62,076 bases of DNA from Weissella confusa. GTDB lineage: Bacteria > Bacillota > Bacilli > Lactobacillales > Lactobacillaceae. The translations under genes and the position numbers were made by a program. Below the pieces are notes generated by a model that worked only from the letters and a program-made list of their open reading frames with translations, had not been told where the DNA came from and made no database searches. Below are positions 1-10,356 of the stretch, piece after piece (position 1 is the stretch's first letter; the number at the start of each line of letters is the position of its first letter). The stretch spans positions 1 through 62,076 of the forward strand of contig JAAOED010000016.1 in the NCBI GenBank assembly GCA_016466735.1, written 5' to 3'.

Positions 1-430
1 AATCAATAGTGGTCGTTCAGCAGATGCGTCAATGGAGCAATCATTGGCTGCGTCAGCAGCGAAGTCAGCAGTAGCAGAATCAGATGCAGCACGCTCAGAA
101 GCAATTGCGGCGTCACAAGCAGCAGAACACGCCATTGCAAGTGAAAACGCAGCCGGCCAACACAATGCGGATTCAGTAGCGGCAGATGCTTCAGCAAATG
201 CATCATTGGTTGCAAGTGCGTCAGCATCATCAGCAGCAAACTCAGAAGCACAATCACTAATCAATAGTGGTCGTTCAGCAGATGCGTCAATGGAGCAATC
301 ATTGGCTGCGTCAGCAGCGAAGTCAGCAGTAGCAGAATCAGATGCAGCACGCTCAGAAGCAATTGCGGCATCACAAGCAGCAGAACACGCCATTGCAAGT
401 GAAAACGCAGCTGGCCAACACTACGCCTCA
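1..430 (+). repeat. 258-bp in-frame tandem repeat
   Basis: The sequence beginning AATCAATAGTGGTCG at 1 recurs almost unchanged at 259, giving a coding unit of 86 residues. Identity fades after about 430. A longer array may lie upstream of the window. Confidence 0.85.
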
Positions 431-496
431 TCAGTAGCAGCGGAAGCAGCTACGAATAATTCATTGGCAGATAGTGCATTGATTTCAAGCGCAGCT

Positions 497-1730
497 GAAA
501 ATGTTCAAAATGCTTTGAACGATGTTGTTCAAGATGGTGTGCGTGATTCAAAGATTAATGATTTGTACAACCACGCCATGGCTGAAGCACAAAAGCCAAC
601 TTCATCAGATGCTCATGAAACGGCAAAGACGTTGAACAACGATGCAGATCAAATCCGTAATGAAGCAAAGAAGAATTACGATGATAAGATTGCGGCAGTT
701 ATGAAGAATGTTGATGCAATTTACGATCAAGCGCGCAAGGACGGTGTTCATGCTGATGTGAAGAAGAAGCCATATATGGATATCGTAGCTGAAGCACAAA
801 ACCCATCAGAAAAGAATGCCGGTTTGGAAGTTGCTAAGTTGAACGACATGTTGCAAAAGATGGTCGATGCAATCAATGCTGATAAGGCGAGCCAAATTGA
901 TGCAGCCGCTCAAAACGTGCAAAACGCATTGGACGGGGCCGTACAAGATGTTGTTCGTGATGCAACGATTAATGACTTGTACAACCACGCCATGGCTGAA
1001 GCACAAAAGCCAAGCGCAACGAATGCTCGCGAAACAGCAAACACGTTGAATGATTATGCTGATCAAATCCGTAATGAAGCAAAGAAGAATTACGATGATA
1101 AAATTGCGGCAGTTATGAAGAATGTCGATGCGTTTACGATCAAGCACGCAAGGATGGTGTTCGAGCTGATGTAAAGAAGCAACCATACATGGATATCGTA
1201 GCTGAAGCACAAAACCCATCAGAAAAGAATGCCGGTTTGGAAGTTGCTAAGTTGAACGACATGTTGCAAAAGATGGTCGATGCAATCAATGCTGATAAGG
1301 CAAGCCAAATTGATGCAGCCGCTCAAAACGTGCAAAACGCATTGGACGGGGCAGTACAAGATGGTGTTCGTGATGCAACGATTAATGACTTGTACAACCA
1401 CGCCATGGCTGAAGCACAAAAGCCAAGCTCAACGAATGCTCGCGAAACAGCAAACAAGTTGAATGATTACGCAGATCAAATCCGTAATGAAGCAAAGAAG
1501 AATTACGATGATAAGATTGCATCATTCATGAAGAAGGCTGATGCAGTTTATGATCAAGCAATCAAGGATGGTGTACCTGCTTCAGTGAAGAAGGCACCAT
1601 ACATGGATATTGTTAAGGAAGCTCAAAATCCATCAGAAAAGAATGCTGGTACCGAGTTGGTAAAATTGGGTGATTTGTTGCAAAAGTTGATTGATGCAAT
1701 TAACGCTGGGAAGGCGGAAGCAGCAAATGA
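497..1730 (+). repeat. Three coding repeats of about 414 bp
   Basis: Near-identical units start at about 497, 911 and 1324. Each encodes a helical block with DLYNHAMAEAQKP, NEAKKNYDDKIA and NPSEKNAG motifs. The 414 then 413 nt spacing pins the frameshift to the second unit. The third unit has diverged most at its 3' end. Confidence 0.85.
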
Positions 1731-3340
1731 TGCAGCACGCTCAGAAGCAATTGCAGCATCACAAGCAGCAGAACACGCTATCGCAAGCGAAAACGCAGCT
1801 GGACAACACTACGCAGATTCAGTAGCAGCTGAAGCCTCAGCAAATGCATCATTGGTTGCCAGTGCATCAGCATCACAAGCAGCGTCAATGTCAAACGCAG
1901 CTGGACGTGAATCAGATGCAGCAATGGAGCAATCATTGGCCACATCAGCGGCAAAGTCAGCAGCAGTTTCAAATGCAGCGGCAGCTGGACAACACAATGC
2001 GGATTCAACGGCTTCATACGCTTCAGCAAATGAGGCGAAGGCATCAAGTGCTTCGGTCGCAGCTTCAGTAGCAGCGAACTCAGAAGCACAATCAATGATT
2101 AACGCAGGTCGTGAGTCAGATGCAGCAATGGAGCAATCATTGGCCACATCAGCAGCGAAGTCAGTCGCAGTTTCAAATGCAGCGGCAGCTGGACAACACA
2201 ATGCGGATTCAACGGCTTCAGACGCTTCAGCAAATGAAGCAAAGGCATCAAGTGCTTCGGTCGCAGCTTCAGTAGCAGCGAACTCAGAAGCACAATCAAT
2301 GATTAACGCAGGTCGTGATTCAAATGCGGCAATGGAGTCATCATTGGCAGCCAGCGCGGCAGTGTCACAAGCAACTTCATTCGCAAACGAGAGTACTCGT
2401 CAGTCAAACGCGGCAATGGAGCAATCATTGGCCAACAGTGCATCAGCATCACAAGCTGCATCATTGGCTAATGCGGCCGGACGTGAGTCAAACGCAGCGA
2501 TGGAACAATCATTGGCTAACTCAGCCCTTGCTTCATCAGTTGCAGCCGACGAAGCTAAGCAAGGTCAACACTATGCTACATCAGTAGCATCAGAGGCAGC
2601 TACGAATAACCAAAACGTAGCCGACTTCAACAACCAAAAGTCAGCCGCAGTTGCTGAGGCTAACAATGAAGCCAACGCACAACATGTTGCGAATGATCAA
2701 AATGTTGTTGATGCTATCAACAACATTAAGAATGCAACGGATGCGGACTCATTGACGGATGCAGTTGATAAGGCTGCTATCGCAATTGCAAATGCAGCAT
2801 CACGTAACGTTACTGCCCCTCGTGTAGTTAACACGAACGTGGTAAGCAACACTGCAGTTAGTGGTGTAAATGGTGGCGTGGCTAACGCTGGCAACCAAGC
2901 AAGTGCGAATGCAACAGCAGGGACGCCAGCACCGGTTGCTAACACAACTGCTGGTGCGGTTGCGCCGATTGCAAATGCGGCAGTTGCGACTGCTAGTGTA
3001 AACAACGGCGCTGCTACTCAAGCTGCAAATTCAGACAATGGTCGCCAACCAAAGAAGGTTGCCATTCATGATCGAAAGGCAGTTGCTGAAGGAAGCAAGT
3101 CATTGCACGATACGCAAATGAATAACAAGCACACTGGTCTTCTAACGTCATTGATTTCAGCGCTGGTTGCTGCAGTCTTGGCTTTGTTCTTCCTATTCAT
3201 CTGGAAGCGTCGTAAGCAACAAGAAGAAGAGAATGCCGCAGCTAATGCTGATGAGGCATTGTTGAAGGACGTTCAAAACACTAAGGATTCTTGGAAGTAA
3301 TCACTAGACTTCTGTGATATTTAAATATTTTGAAGTTAAC

Positions 3341-3376
3341 GACCACTCTTGAAATATCAAGGGTGGTTGTTTTTTT
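3341..3376 (+). terminator. Intrinsic terminator after first surface gene
   Basis: GACCACTCTTGA pairs with TCAAGGGTGGTT across a short loop and is followed by a run of eight T. Confidence 0.85.
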
Positions 3377-3923
3377 ATATCCGATATATTAACTAAAATT
3401 ATCAGTTTTTTTACATATTCCCAAAAAACGTGCAAAAGTTTCGCGGAGGGCTTACAATAAATTAGTAAATATCGGACAGGGATAGACTTGTTACTGAAAT
3501 GCCTGGTGTTCAGTATTTGCTAAAAGGGAATTGTTTAAGAGAAAAGGGGTGTTTTCTTATGTTCAAGAAGACGCAAAATGAAACGGAACGTACAGTTCGA
3601 TTCAAGATGTATAAGGATGGTAAGAAGTGGGTAACCCGCGGATTGGCAATCATGGGGGTTACGTTGATTGTTGGGGCGCCAGTGATGACGACTGGTGTGC
3701 AATTGGCGACGATTGAAATGGCTCATGCCGAAGAGGCATTTCAATTTAATAGTGTTCCACAGAGTGTTCTTGACGCTGCCAAGGACAATGCGGTAGTTGA
3801 TCTATCAAACAATCAGGAATTTTCAGACTGGCTAGCTTCAGTCGTTCGTAACTGGAATAACTATGCCTACCAACAAGCTGCGTTTAAGGCGTTAGGTGAA
3901 TTAGGCGCAGTACTAGCGGCCAA

Positions 3924-3967
3924 TGCTAACTTAACGACCGTGAATTTGAGCGGTCGTTAAGTTAGCA
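3924..3967. repeat. Perfect 17-bp inverted repeat at the frameshift
   Basis: TGCTAACTTAACGACCG (3924-3940) and its exact reverse complement (3951-3967) flank a 10-nt loop. The stop codon that breaks the surface gene lies in the right arm. There is no T-run, so it is not an ordinary terminator. Confidence 0.9.
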
Positions 3968-4280
3968 GCTAATGCACTTAACTCATCAAACGGCGCAGAG
4001 TTGTTCTGGCGTATGAACCTTTCAAGTATTTCAACATCAACGTTTGAAAACTTGGACATTTCAAATAACAACTTTGACTCAAATTTGATCTACACAATGT
4101 GGATTTCTCAAGGAAAGATTAATGAGACTGTTAAGAATATGAATCTTACTGGGAATGATCCTGAGATGATTTCAAAGATTCAAACTAATGGTCAAAGCAA
4201 TTCTGCCAATGAAACAGGATATGGTGTGGGTGGTATTTTCGTAAATGCTACGAACACTGATGGTTCTGATAATGGCGAAA

Positions 4281-5100
4281 ACGAGACGCCAAGTAACCCT
4301 GTAGAACCAGAGACGCCAAGTGTGACACCATCAGAACCTGGCGACAACGGAAATGGTGAGGAGACGAACCCAAGCGATCCAGAGACACCAAGCGTGACGC
4401 CATCAGAGCCTGGTGATAACGGCAATGGTGAGGAAACGAACCCAAGTGAGCCAGAGACACCAAGCGTGACGCCATCAGAACCTGGCGACAACGGTAACGG
4501 TGAGACGGAAACGCCAAGTAACCCAACCACACCGGCGGAACCAGAGAACCCAACGGTACCTGGTGACAATGGTAATGGTGAAGAAACGAATCCAAGTGAC
4601 CCAGAGACGCCAAGCGTGACGCCATCAGAGCCTGGTGACAATGGAAATGGTGAGGAGACGAACCCAAGCGAGCCAGAGACACCAAGCGTGACGCCGTCAG
4701 AACCCGGTGATAACGGTAACGGTGAGACGGAAACGCCAAGTAACCCAACTACACCGGCGGAACCAGAGACGCCAACGGTACCTGGTGATAACGGGAATGG
4801 TGAAGAGACGAACCCAAGTGAGCCAGAGACACCAAGCGTGACACCATCAGAACCCGGTGATAATGGTAATGGCGAGACGGAGACGCCAAGCAACCCAACT
4901 GCACCAGTAGACCCAGAGACACCAACGGTACCTGGTGATAATGGTAATGGTGAGGAAACGAACCCAAGCGAGCCAGCAACGCCATCAGAACCCGGTGATA
5001 ACGGTAATGGCGAGAACGAGACGCCAAGTAACCCAACAACGCCAGTAGACCCAGAGACGCCAACAGTACCTGGAGACAACGGTGATAATGGAGATAACAA
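4281..5100 (+). repeat. Coding Pro/Glu/Gly/Asn repeat array
   Basis: Degenerate units of roughly 18-25 residues combine NPSEPETPSVTPSEPGDNGN and NPTTPAEPETPTVPGDNGNG. Nucleotide identity between units is high enough to allow recombination. It probably forms an extended cell-wall-spanning stalk. Confidence 0.85.
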
Positions 5101-5698
5101 CGGCGAAGCAACACCAGAAGTACCTGCAACACCAGGTGATGGAGATCAGGGAAACACTGGTGACAATGCGTCAAATGGTAACGACAACACTAACCAAGGA
5201 AATGATGGTGCTGCGACCGATAACAGCACTGCTAACCAAGGAAACGTTGGTATCGTAACTGGCAACAATGTAGTTGTAACCGGTACAACCGGAAGTAACG
5301 GAGTACAAGTTGCTGCGCCTGTAACGAATGCCACAACTACGGTAACCGGTACGGCTGTAGCTGGTAATGTAACTGCACCGGTATCAGGAACGGTCGTTGC
5401 AACGCCGGTATCTGCCGGTGTTGCACAAATTCAAGACAGTGAGTTTGGCTTGAACCACGCGAAGTCATCACTTCACGATACGCAATTTAAGTCAGATAAG
5501 GGTGGCTTGATCGCTTCAATCTTGTCATCTCTTGTTGCAGCCTTGATTGCTTTGTTCCTAGTATTCTGGCGTCGTCGCAAGGAGACGGAAGAAGAAATGA
5601 ATGAGCGCCTTGGATTGAACAACGATGATGCTTTGCTAAGTGAAGTTGATAAGTTGAAGGATTCTTGGAAGTAAGGCCACATATTTAAATAATATACA

Positions 5699-5740
5699 AA
5701 GAGGCTATCTGTGATATACAGGTGGCCTCTTTTGTTTTTG
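5699..5740 (+). terminator. Intrinsic terminator after second surface gene
   Basis: AAGAGGCTATCTGT pairs, with G-T wobble, with ACAGGTGGCCTCTT, followed by a T-rich run. Confidence 0.8.
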
Positions 5741-5828
5741 TTATTTTTTTCAAATTTCAAAAGTGCTCTTGAGAGTGAAAAATCGGACAAACCGCTATAA
5801 TTAGGGATAACTATGGGGGACGATAATT

Positions 5829-8800
5829 ATGGTAGAAAATGAAATATATAAGGCCCGCGAAAAGAAATCAAGTACGAAGTGGGTCACGCAGGGCGCTGCA
5901 ATTTTGTCGACGGTTTTGGCGGCTTCATCGCCTATCATGCCAATTATTCAGATGACAGGTAGCGTCTTAGCAGACGATACAAATCAATCAACCGCGAATT
6001 TAGCGCTGACACAAGCTCTTCAAGATAAGAATTCACTTGCAAGCAAGTACGCCCAAGTGGTGACGGGAAATCAAGTTTCGGCGACAACCGGCGGACTAAG
6101 CGCAACCCGCTCTGATTTAGCGGCCGCTGAGTTTATCTTTGGTGAAAATCCGGCTGTAACTGGTATTGCGTTGGTGAATGGTCAATTAGCAGTTTCGATT
6201 GCCGAAGGAACGTCCACAGCGGCGGTTTTGGGTGTTTTAAATTATATTCAATCATCGGGATATAAGGCAGTTATCACGGCATCACCGGTCGCAACACATT
6301 TTACAAACAATGGCACAACGTATGGTAATCCGACCACTAGTTCATTGCCGTTAACGACATCGATTACTGACATTGACTTGCCAGCCGGCCTAGTTGAAGC
6401 GCTTCTACAATCGACAACGGCAAGCGGACAAACATTAGCAGAACTATTAAATGTCACGTCACCGGATGACTACAGTAAAGTCACGATTGCATCACTTAAG
6501 AACATCACGAATTTAAATTTGGCAGGTAATGAAACGCTCAACCAATGGATGCGTCAAAACATCGGTACCGCAACTTATAATCCAGGACAAACAAGTGGGG
6601 CCGAACTACGCAATTTTCAAAATCTGTTTAGCGTAATGACTGGTATTACGTCACTTAACATGTCCGGTTTAATGTCTGGTGTAACAGATATGTCAGTTAT
6701 CACAGCGTTTATGCAAGCTGTGAATTTGCCGAAGTTAACGAAGCTTACGACTCTTGATTTATCAAATAACGGAGGCGCAATTGACGTTAATTCGTTAAAT
6801 ATCAGTTCATCATCATTGACGACACTTAATTTAGCAAACAACAACATTTCAGGATTGGGATCGGGTTCACTTTCGAATTTGCCTAATTTGCTGAATTTGA
6901 ATCTGGCTGACAACAAAATTAACTTTTTGACATCTGGCGTGCAAAGCGTGTTTTACCAACTGCAGTCGTTGAATTTAGACAATAATCCGCTATCAGATAA
7001 TCAAATGAGTTGGTTGAACAAAATTATGACTGACAACCCTGATTTTGTCTTAACAATGAATAGTGGCCGAGCATCGTATATCGGTGAAGGAGGCCAGGAC
7101 GTCGTTATTGTTGGTCAAGAAGGTGCGGCATATGTCACAAAGACTGCCCAGAGTTTACAGGATGAATATTCGTCACTGAAGACAGGTGTTGAGGCGCAAT
7201 TAACCAAACTTGCTGATGCAGTTGTTGAATTAGCCAAATCCGATAATGTTGATGACCAAAAGTTGGCACAGAAGTACGCCACGGACATCGTGTCATTACA
7301 ACAGTTATGGCAGATGCTACCAAACATGGCAACGTTAGTAAGTCACGCGGATAACTATTCGACCATTTTCCAAGCGAAATCAGCAATGGACTTAGTACGT
7401 GGCAAATTGCAAACGGCACTACAAACCGTTACTGAAGATAATCAGGCGGTAGATAATACTGAAAAAGAGTCTGTCCCAAATGGCAGTGCGGCAGCTAGTG
7501 ATGCAGATTCGGCAGCAGCCCAATCGGAATTGGATGCCACTACTAAAAAGGGTGCATCAATTGCGGCCGAGCTAAGTTCGCTACATTCTGGATTGAACTT
7601 TGGCTCATACAGTTCGGCACTTTCAAGTATCTTGTCAGTTGCATCGAGTGCTGCAAAGGCGGCATCATCAATTGCAGCAAATGATCCAAGTGCAGATTAT
7701 CAAGCGGATACCGCGGCAACGACTTCAGCGTTAGCTGATCGTGGGGCTTCAAGTGCGGCAAGTTACCTATCTAATGCGCAGAGCAACATGGATTTGGCTT
7801 CTTCTGCATTATCAGCCGGAAATTCATATGCGGCTGCGGGTAACTTATCATCAGCAAACGAACTATTTGAGTCCGCAGATAATTTGTATAGTTCGGCAGC
7901 TAATTTCATTAAGTCAGCTGGCAATGCGCAATCGACGGCAGATGCCCAATTAAGCAACGCAGCCAGTGCAGCGGCGGTTGGATCAACGATGGTCAGTGAT
8001 GCGGATACAATTTCATTTGTGAATAGTAATGCTAAAACGGCACAAAGTTCAGCAGCTACAGCATCGAGTTTAGTAACATCGGTTAAGTCGCTATTGAATG
8101 AAACTGGTGAAATTAACAGTAGCTTGGCCTCGATGCTTGATTCTAGTGCGGCTTCATTTTTGGCGAGTGCGGTGGCAAAGGCAAATGAAGCTGCCTCAAT
8201 TGCACAAAGTTACACCGACCAAACAAAGTCAGCTGCTGATGGTGTCAAAAGTTTGGCAAGCGCAACGGGTAATGCTGGATTGAGCTACGTAGATATGGTG
8301 CTTGGAAACGGTACGACATTGAATACATCGAGTGTTGCATCGATTGCACGCAGTCAGATGACGTCAGCGGCCAATGGGGCAAATTCAGATGCAGTAGCAG
8401 CAGATAGTTACTTTAAGCAAGCATCCTCTGCGGTGGTTGTCGCAGAGTCTCAAGCGAGTGTTGCTGTATCGATTAAGAGTAGTATTATCAGTTCGATTTT
8501 GGCATCTCAATCAAGCGCAGCTCAAAGCTCATCCTCAGTTGAATCAGCAGTGCCGTCAGATAGCATGGCCCCTGAGCATTCTGACGCCACATCAGATAGT
8601 ACTTCAGAAGAAAGTGTGTCTTCAAATGCTTCGGAGGCCCCAAGCGAAGCGCCGGTGACGTCGAATGAGACGACGTCTTCAGAAGTATCATCTTCACCAT
8701 CAGAGGAACCAGAACAAAGCGTTGGTTCAGAAGCATCTGATACTTCAGGCGAAAATGCATCTGTAGAGACACCGGATTCTTCAGTTGCACCGTCAGAAGC

Positions 8801-10205
8801 GCCTGCGCCAAGTGAAGCACCAGTGACATCGGATGAGACACCGTCTTCAGAAGTCTCAGTTGCGCCATCAGAAACACCGGCCCCGAGTGAAGCGCCAGCA
8901 AGCTCAGATAGTACTTCAGAGGGAAGTGTGTCTTCAGAAGCGCCTGCGCCAAGTGAAGCACCAGTGACATCGGATGAGACACCGTCTTCAGAAGCGTCAG
9001 TTGCGCCATCAGAAACACCGGCCCCGAGTGAAGCGCCAGCAAGCTCAGATAGTGCTTCAGAGGGAAGTGTGTCTTCAGAAGCGTCTGCGCCAAGTGAAGC
9101 ACCAGTGACATCAGATGAGACACCATCTTCAGAAGCGTCAGTTGCGCCATCAGAGGCACCAGAACAAAGCGCTGGTTCAGAAACACCGGATTCTTCTGTA
9201 GAGCCGTCAGCACCGAGTGAAGCACCAGCAGCCTCGGATAGTACTTCAGAGGGAAGTGTGTCCAACGCTTCAGAAGCATCAAGCGAAGCGACTGCAACGC
9301 CTGACAGCACAACGGCAAATGAATCAACGGCCTCAGTCGCACCGGCTGAACCATCGGACAGTGTTTCGTCTAGCGAGACGGATGAATCATCGGCAGCACC
9401 TGCTGTGGTACCGGATCAAAGCGGTGGAGTAGCGACGCCATCAGAGATGCCTGCTGATAGTGGTTCCTCTAACGTAACGCCGAATGAAGTGCCGGCGCCG
9501 TCAGACGAGACAACGCCAAGTGATGTGTCGGTACCAACTGACGCTACAGATGGCAGCGCATCAAGCGAGGCCGGCGAAACGCCTACAATGTCAAATGAAA
9601 CAACGACTGATAGTTCACCAGCGTTAATGACGCCGGCTGAGACATCAGATAGCAACGTCTCAAGCGAAACTAGTGATTCGACGATGACGGCTTCTGTGGC
9701 ACCGGAACAAAGTGCTGGTTCGGAGGGCAGCGAATCTTTGCCAGTACCGGAGACGTTGAATGGAACGTCAAGCAACTTTTCTGAGGCAATCCAAACAACG
9801 ACAGGTGTTGTTTCACTTGGCGAAGACCAAGCTACCAACACTGGTAATGTTGAAGCTGCATCGACATCAACATCAACTACCGTACAACCAGAAACGGTAA
9901 CAGCAGAAGCAACTAGTGGTGAAGACAATGAACGCACGGCGGCTAGTGCACAAATTCAAGATATGGCTGATGGTAATGCCGAAACAACGTCAGCTGCGCA
10001 GAAGCAGGTGACAGGTGAGAACCAGTCATGGATAGCGTCCGTAATGGCCTCGATTGGGGCAGCTATTATGGGATTGTTTGCCGCACTGTTCACGCGTCGC
10101 CGTAAGGAACAAGAAGATGCAACAAGGTCGACGACATCTGACGATCAATTGTTTGACGAGGTTGAAAAGTTGAAGTCAGATTGGCAAGACGATAAGAAAA
10201 AGTAA
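5829..10205 (+). CDS. Large LRR/Ser-rich surface protein, intact (1458 aa)
   Basis: ATG at 5829 follows GGGGGA. The N-terminus has a long signal peptide with KWVTQGAAI, a degenerate relative of the KxYKxGKxW signal of the preceding gene. Residues about 220-400 form leucine-rich repeats (LTTLDLSNN, LTTLNLANNN, LLNLNLADN). Residues about 560-880 are Ala/Ser-rich and probably helical. Residues about 890-1350 are a Ser/Pro/Glu stalk with a 47-residue repeat. The C-terminus has one membrane segment, RRRK and a tail with LFDEVEKLKSDW, clearly related to the tails of the two genes before it, though SLHDTQ is missing. There is no LPXTG. A glycosylated adhesin or wall protein is likely; LRRs suggest protein binding. 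This is the only intact member of the trio. Confidence 0.85.
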   Translation: MVENEIYKAREKKSSTKWVTQGAAILSTVLAASSPIMPIIQMTGSVLADDTNQSTANLALTQALQDKNSLASKYAQVVTGNQVSATTGGLSATRSDLAAAEFIFGENPAVTGIALVNGQLAVSIAEGTSTAAVLGVLNYIQSSGYKAVITASPVATHFTNNGTTYGNPTTSSLPLTTSITDIDLPAGLVEALLQSTTASGQTLAELLNVTSPDDYSKVTIASLKNITNLNLAGNETLNQWMRQNIGTATYNPGQTSGAELRNFQNLFSVMTGITSLNMSGLMSGVTDMSVITAFMQAVNLPKLTKLTTLDLSNNGGAIDVNSLNISSSSLTTLNLANNNISGLGSGSLSNLPNLLNLNLADNKINFLTSGVQSVFYQLQSLNLDNNPLSDNQMSWLNKIMTDNPDFVLTMNSGRASYIGEGGQDVVIVGQEGAAYVTKTAQSLQDEYSSLKTGVEAQLTKLADAVVELAKSDNVDDQKLAQKYATDIVSLQQLWQMLPNMATLVSHADNYSTIFQAKSAMDLVRGKLQTALQTVTEDNQAVDNTEKESVPNGSAAASDADSAAAQSELDATTKKGASIAAELSSLHSGLNFGSYSSALSSILSVASSAAKAASSIAANDPSADYQADTAATTSALADRGASSAASYLSNAQSNMDLASSALSAGNSYAAAGNLSSANELFESADNLYSSAANFIKSAGNAQSTADAQLSNAASAAAVGSTMVSDADTISFVNSNAKTAQSSAATASSLVTSVKSLLNETGEINSSLASMLDSSAASFLASAVAKANEAASIAQSYTDQTKSAADGVKSLASATGNAGLSYVDMVLGNGTTLNTSSVASIARSQMTSAANGANSDAVAADSYFKQASSAVVVAESQASVAVSIKSSIISSILASQSSAAQSSSSVESAVPSDSMAPEHSDATSDSTSEESVSSNASEAPSEAPVTSNETTSSEVSSSPSEEPEQSVGSEASDTSGENASVETPDSSVAPSEAPAPSEAPVTSDETPSSEVSVAPSETPAPSEAPASSDSTSEGSVSSEAPAPSEAPVTSDETPSSEASVAPSETPAPSEAPASSDSASEGSVSSEASAPSEAPVTSDETPSSEASVAPSEAPEQSAGSETPDSSVEPSAPSEAPAASDSTSEGSVSNASEASSEATATPDSTTANESTASVAPAEPSDSVSSSETDESSAAPAVVPDQSGGVATPSEMPADSGSSNVTPNEVPAPSDETTPSDVSVPTDATDGSASSEAGETPTMSNETTTDSSPALMTPAETSDSNVSSETSDSTMTASVAPEQSAGSEGSESLPVPETLNGTSSNFSEAIQTTTGVVSLGEDQATNTGNVEAASTSTSTTVQPETVTAEATSGEDNERTAASAQIQDMADGNAETTSAAQKQVTGENQSWIASVMASIGAAIMGLFAALFTRRRKEQEDATRSTTSDDQLFDEVEKLKSDWQDDKKK
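8799..9190 (+). repeat. 141-bp coding tandem repeat
   Basis: Units starting at about 8799, 8940 and 9081 have a constant spacing of 141 nt and encode 47 residues rich in SEAP and SDETPSSE. Confidence 0.85.
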
Positions 10206-10232
10206 ATAAAGGTAGGCGCCTCTAAGCCTGCT

Positions 10233-10282
10233 GGCCATCTAGGCACTTAATCCTGTATTGAGTTGTCCAGGTGGCCTTTTAT
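10233..10282 (+). terminator. Probable terminator after third surface gene
   Basis: GGCCATCT pairs with AGGTGGCC across a long loop that can fold further, followed by TTTTATTT. Weaker than the other terminators here. Confidence 0.5.
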
Positions 10283-10356
10283 TTCGACCGCAAAGCAGTT
10301 AAAATATAAGAACGAGTTAGATTAGAAATTGATGAAAAGTGACCGGGGGGAATATC

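Larger units (their letters stand above)
1..3300 (+). pseudogene. Ala/Ser-rich repetitive surface protein, 5' end outside window, frameshifted
   Basis: Open from the window edge, so the N-terminus is not visible. The first part reads in frame 2 to a stop at 1172-1174; the rest reads in frame 1 from about 1131 to 3300. The fault is one missing base near 1129-1133: the repeat at 497, 911 and 1324 has a spacing of 414 and then 413 nt. Domains in order are Ala/Ser-rich blocks (1-490), three helical repeats of 138 residues containing DLYNHAMAEAQKP (about 497-1730), more Ala/Ser-rich blocks with EQSLA motifs (1730-2600), a linker, one membrane segment (about 3140-3200) and a KRRK-containing cytoplasmic tail ending in KDSWK. 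No LPXTG motif is present. Composition resembles serine-rich repeat adhesins; adhesion is inferred. The frameshift may be a true mutation, a phase state or an assembly error in a repeat. Confidence 0.75.
3559..5674 (+). pseudogene. LRR and Pro/Glu-repeat surface protein with KxYKxGKxW signal peptide, frameshifted
   Basis: ATG at 3559 follows GAAAAGGGG. Residues near 18-27 read KMYKDGKKWV, an exact match to the KxYKxGKxW signal family associated in lactic acid bacteria with large glycosylated surface proteins and the accessory Sec route (established for the family; no secA2 is in this window). The frame stops at 3958-3960 and resumes one frame over, giving KLAANALNSS and an LRR-like stretch. 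Further on are a Pro/Glu/Asn/Gly-rich repeat stalk (about 4281-5100), a Thr/Val/Asn-rich linker, the motif SLHDTQ, a membrane segment, WRRRK and a tail ending KDSWK. SLHDTQ, the membrane segment and the tail are shared with the first gene. The break lies inside a perfect 17-bp inverted repeat. The surface role is inferred. Confidence 0.75.

Noticed and set aside
1-2600. Dense direct repeats that could suggest a CRISPR array
   Set aside because: Units are in frame, lack unique spacers of constant length and encode an Ala/Ser-rich protein.
4192-5100. 302-codon open frame antisense to the Pro/Glu repeat stalk
   Set aside because: It is a low-complexity Ser/Pro/Gly reading of the repeats, without ribosome site; a by-product of repeat codon bias.
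8488-9354. Two long open frames antisense to the Ser-rich repeat of the third surface gene
   Set aside because: Both are repeat mirror images with no start signals.
1-10205. LPXTG sortase signals in the surface proteins
   Set aside because: No such motif or close variant lies before any of the three membrane segments; SLHDTQ is not a known sortase motif.
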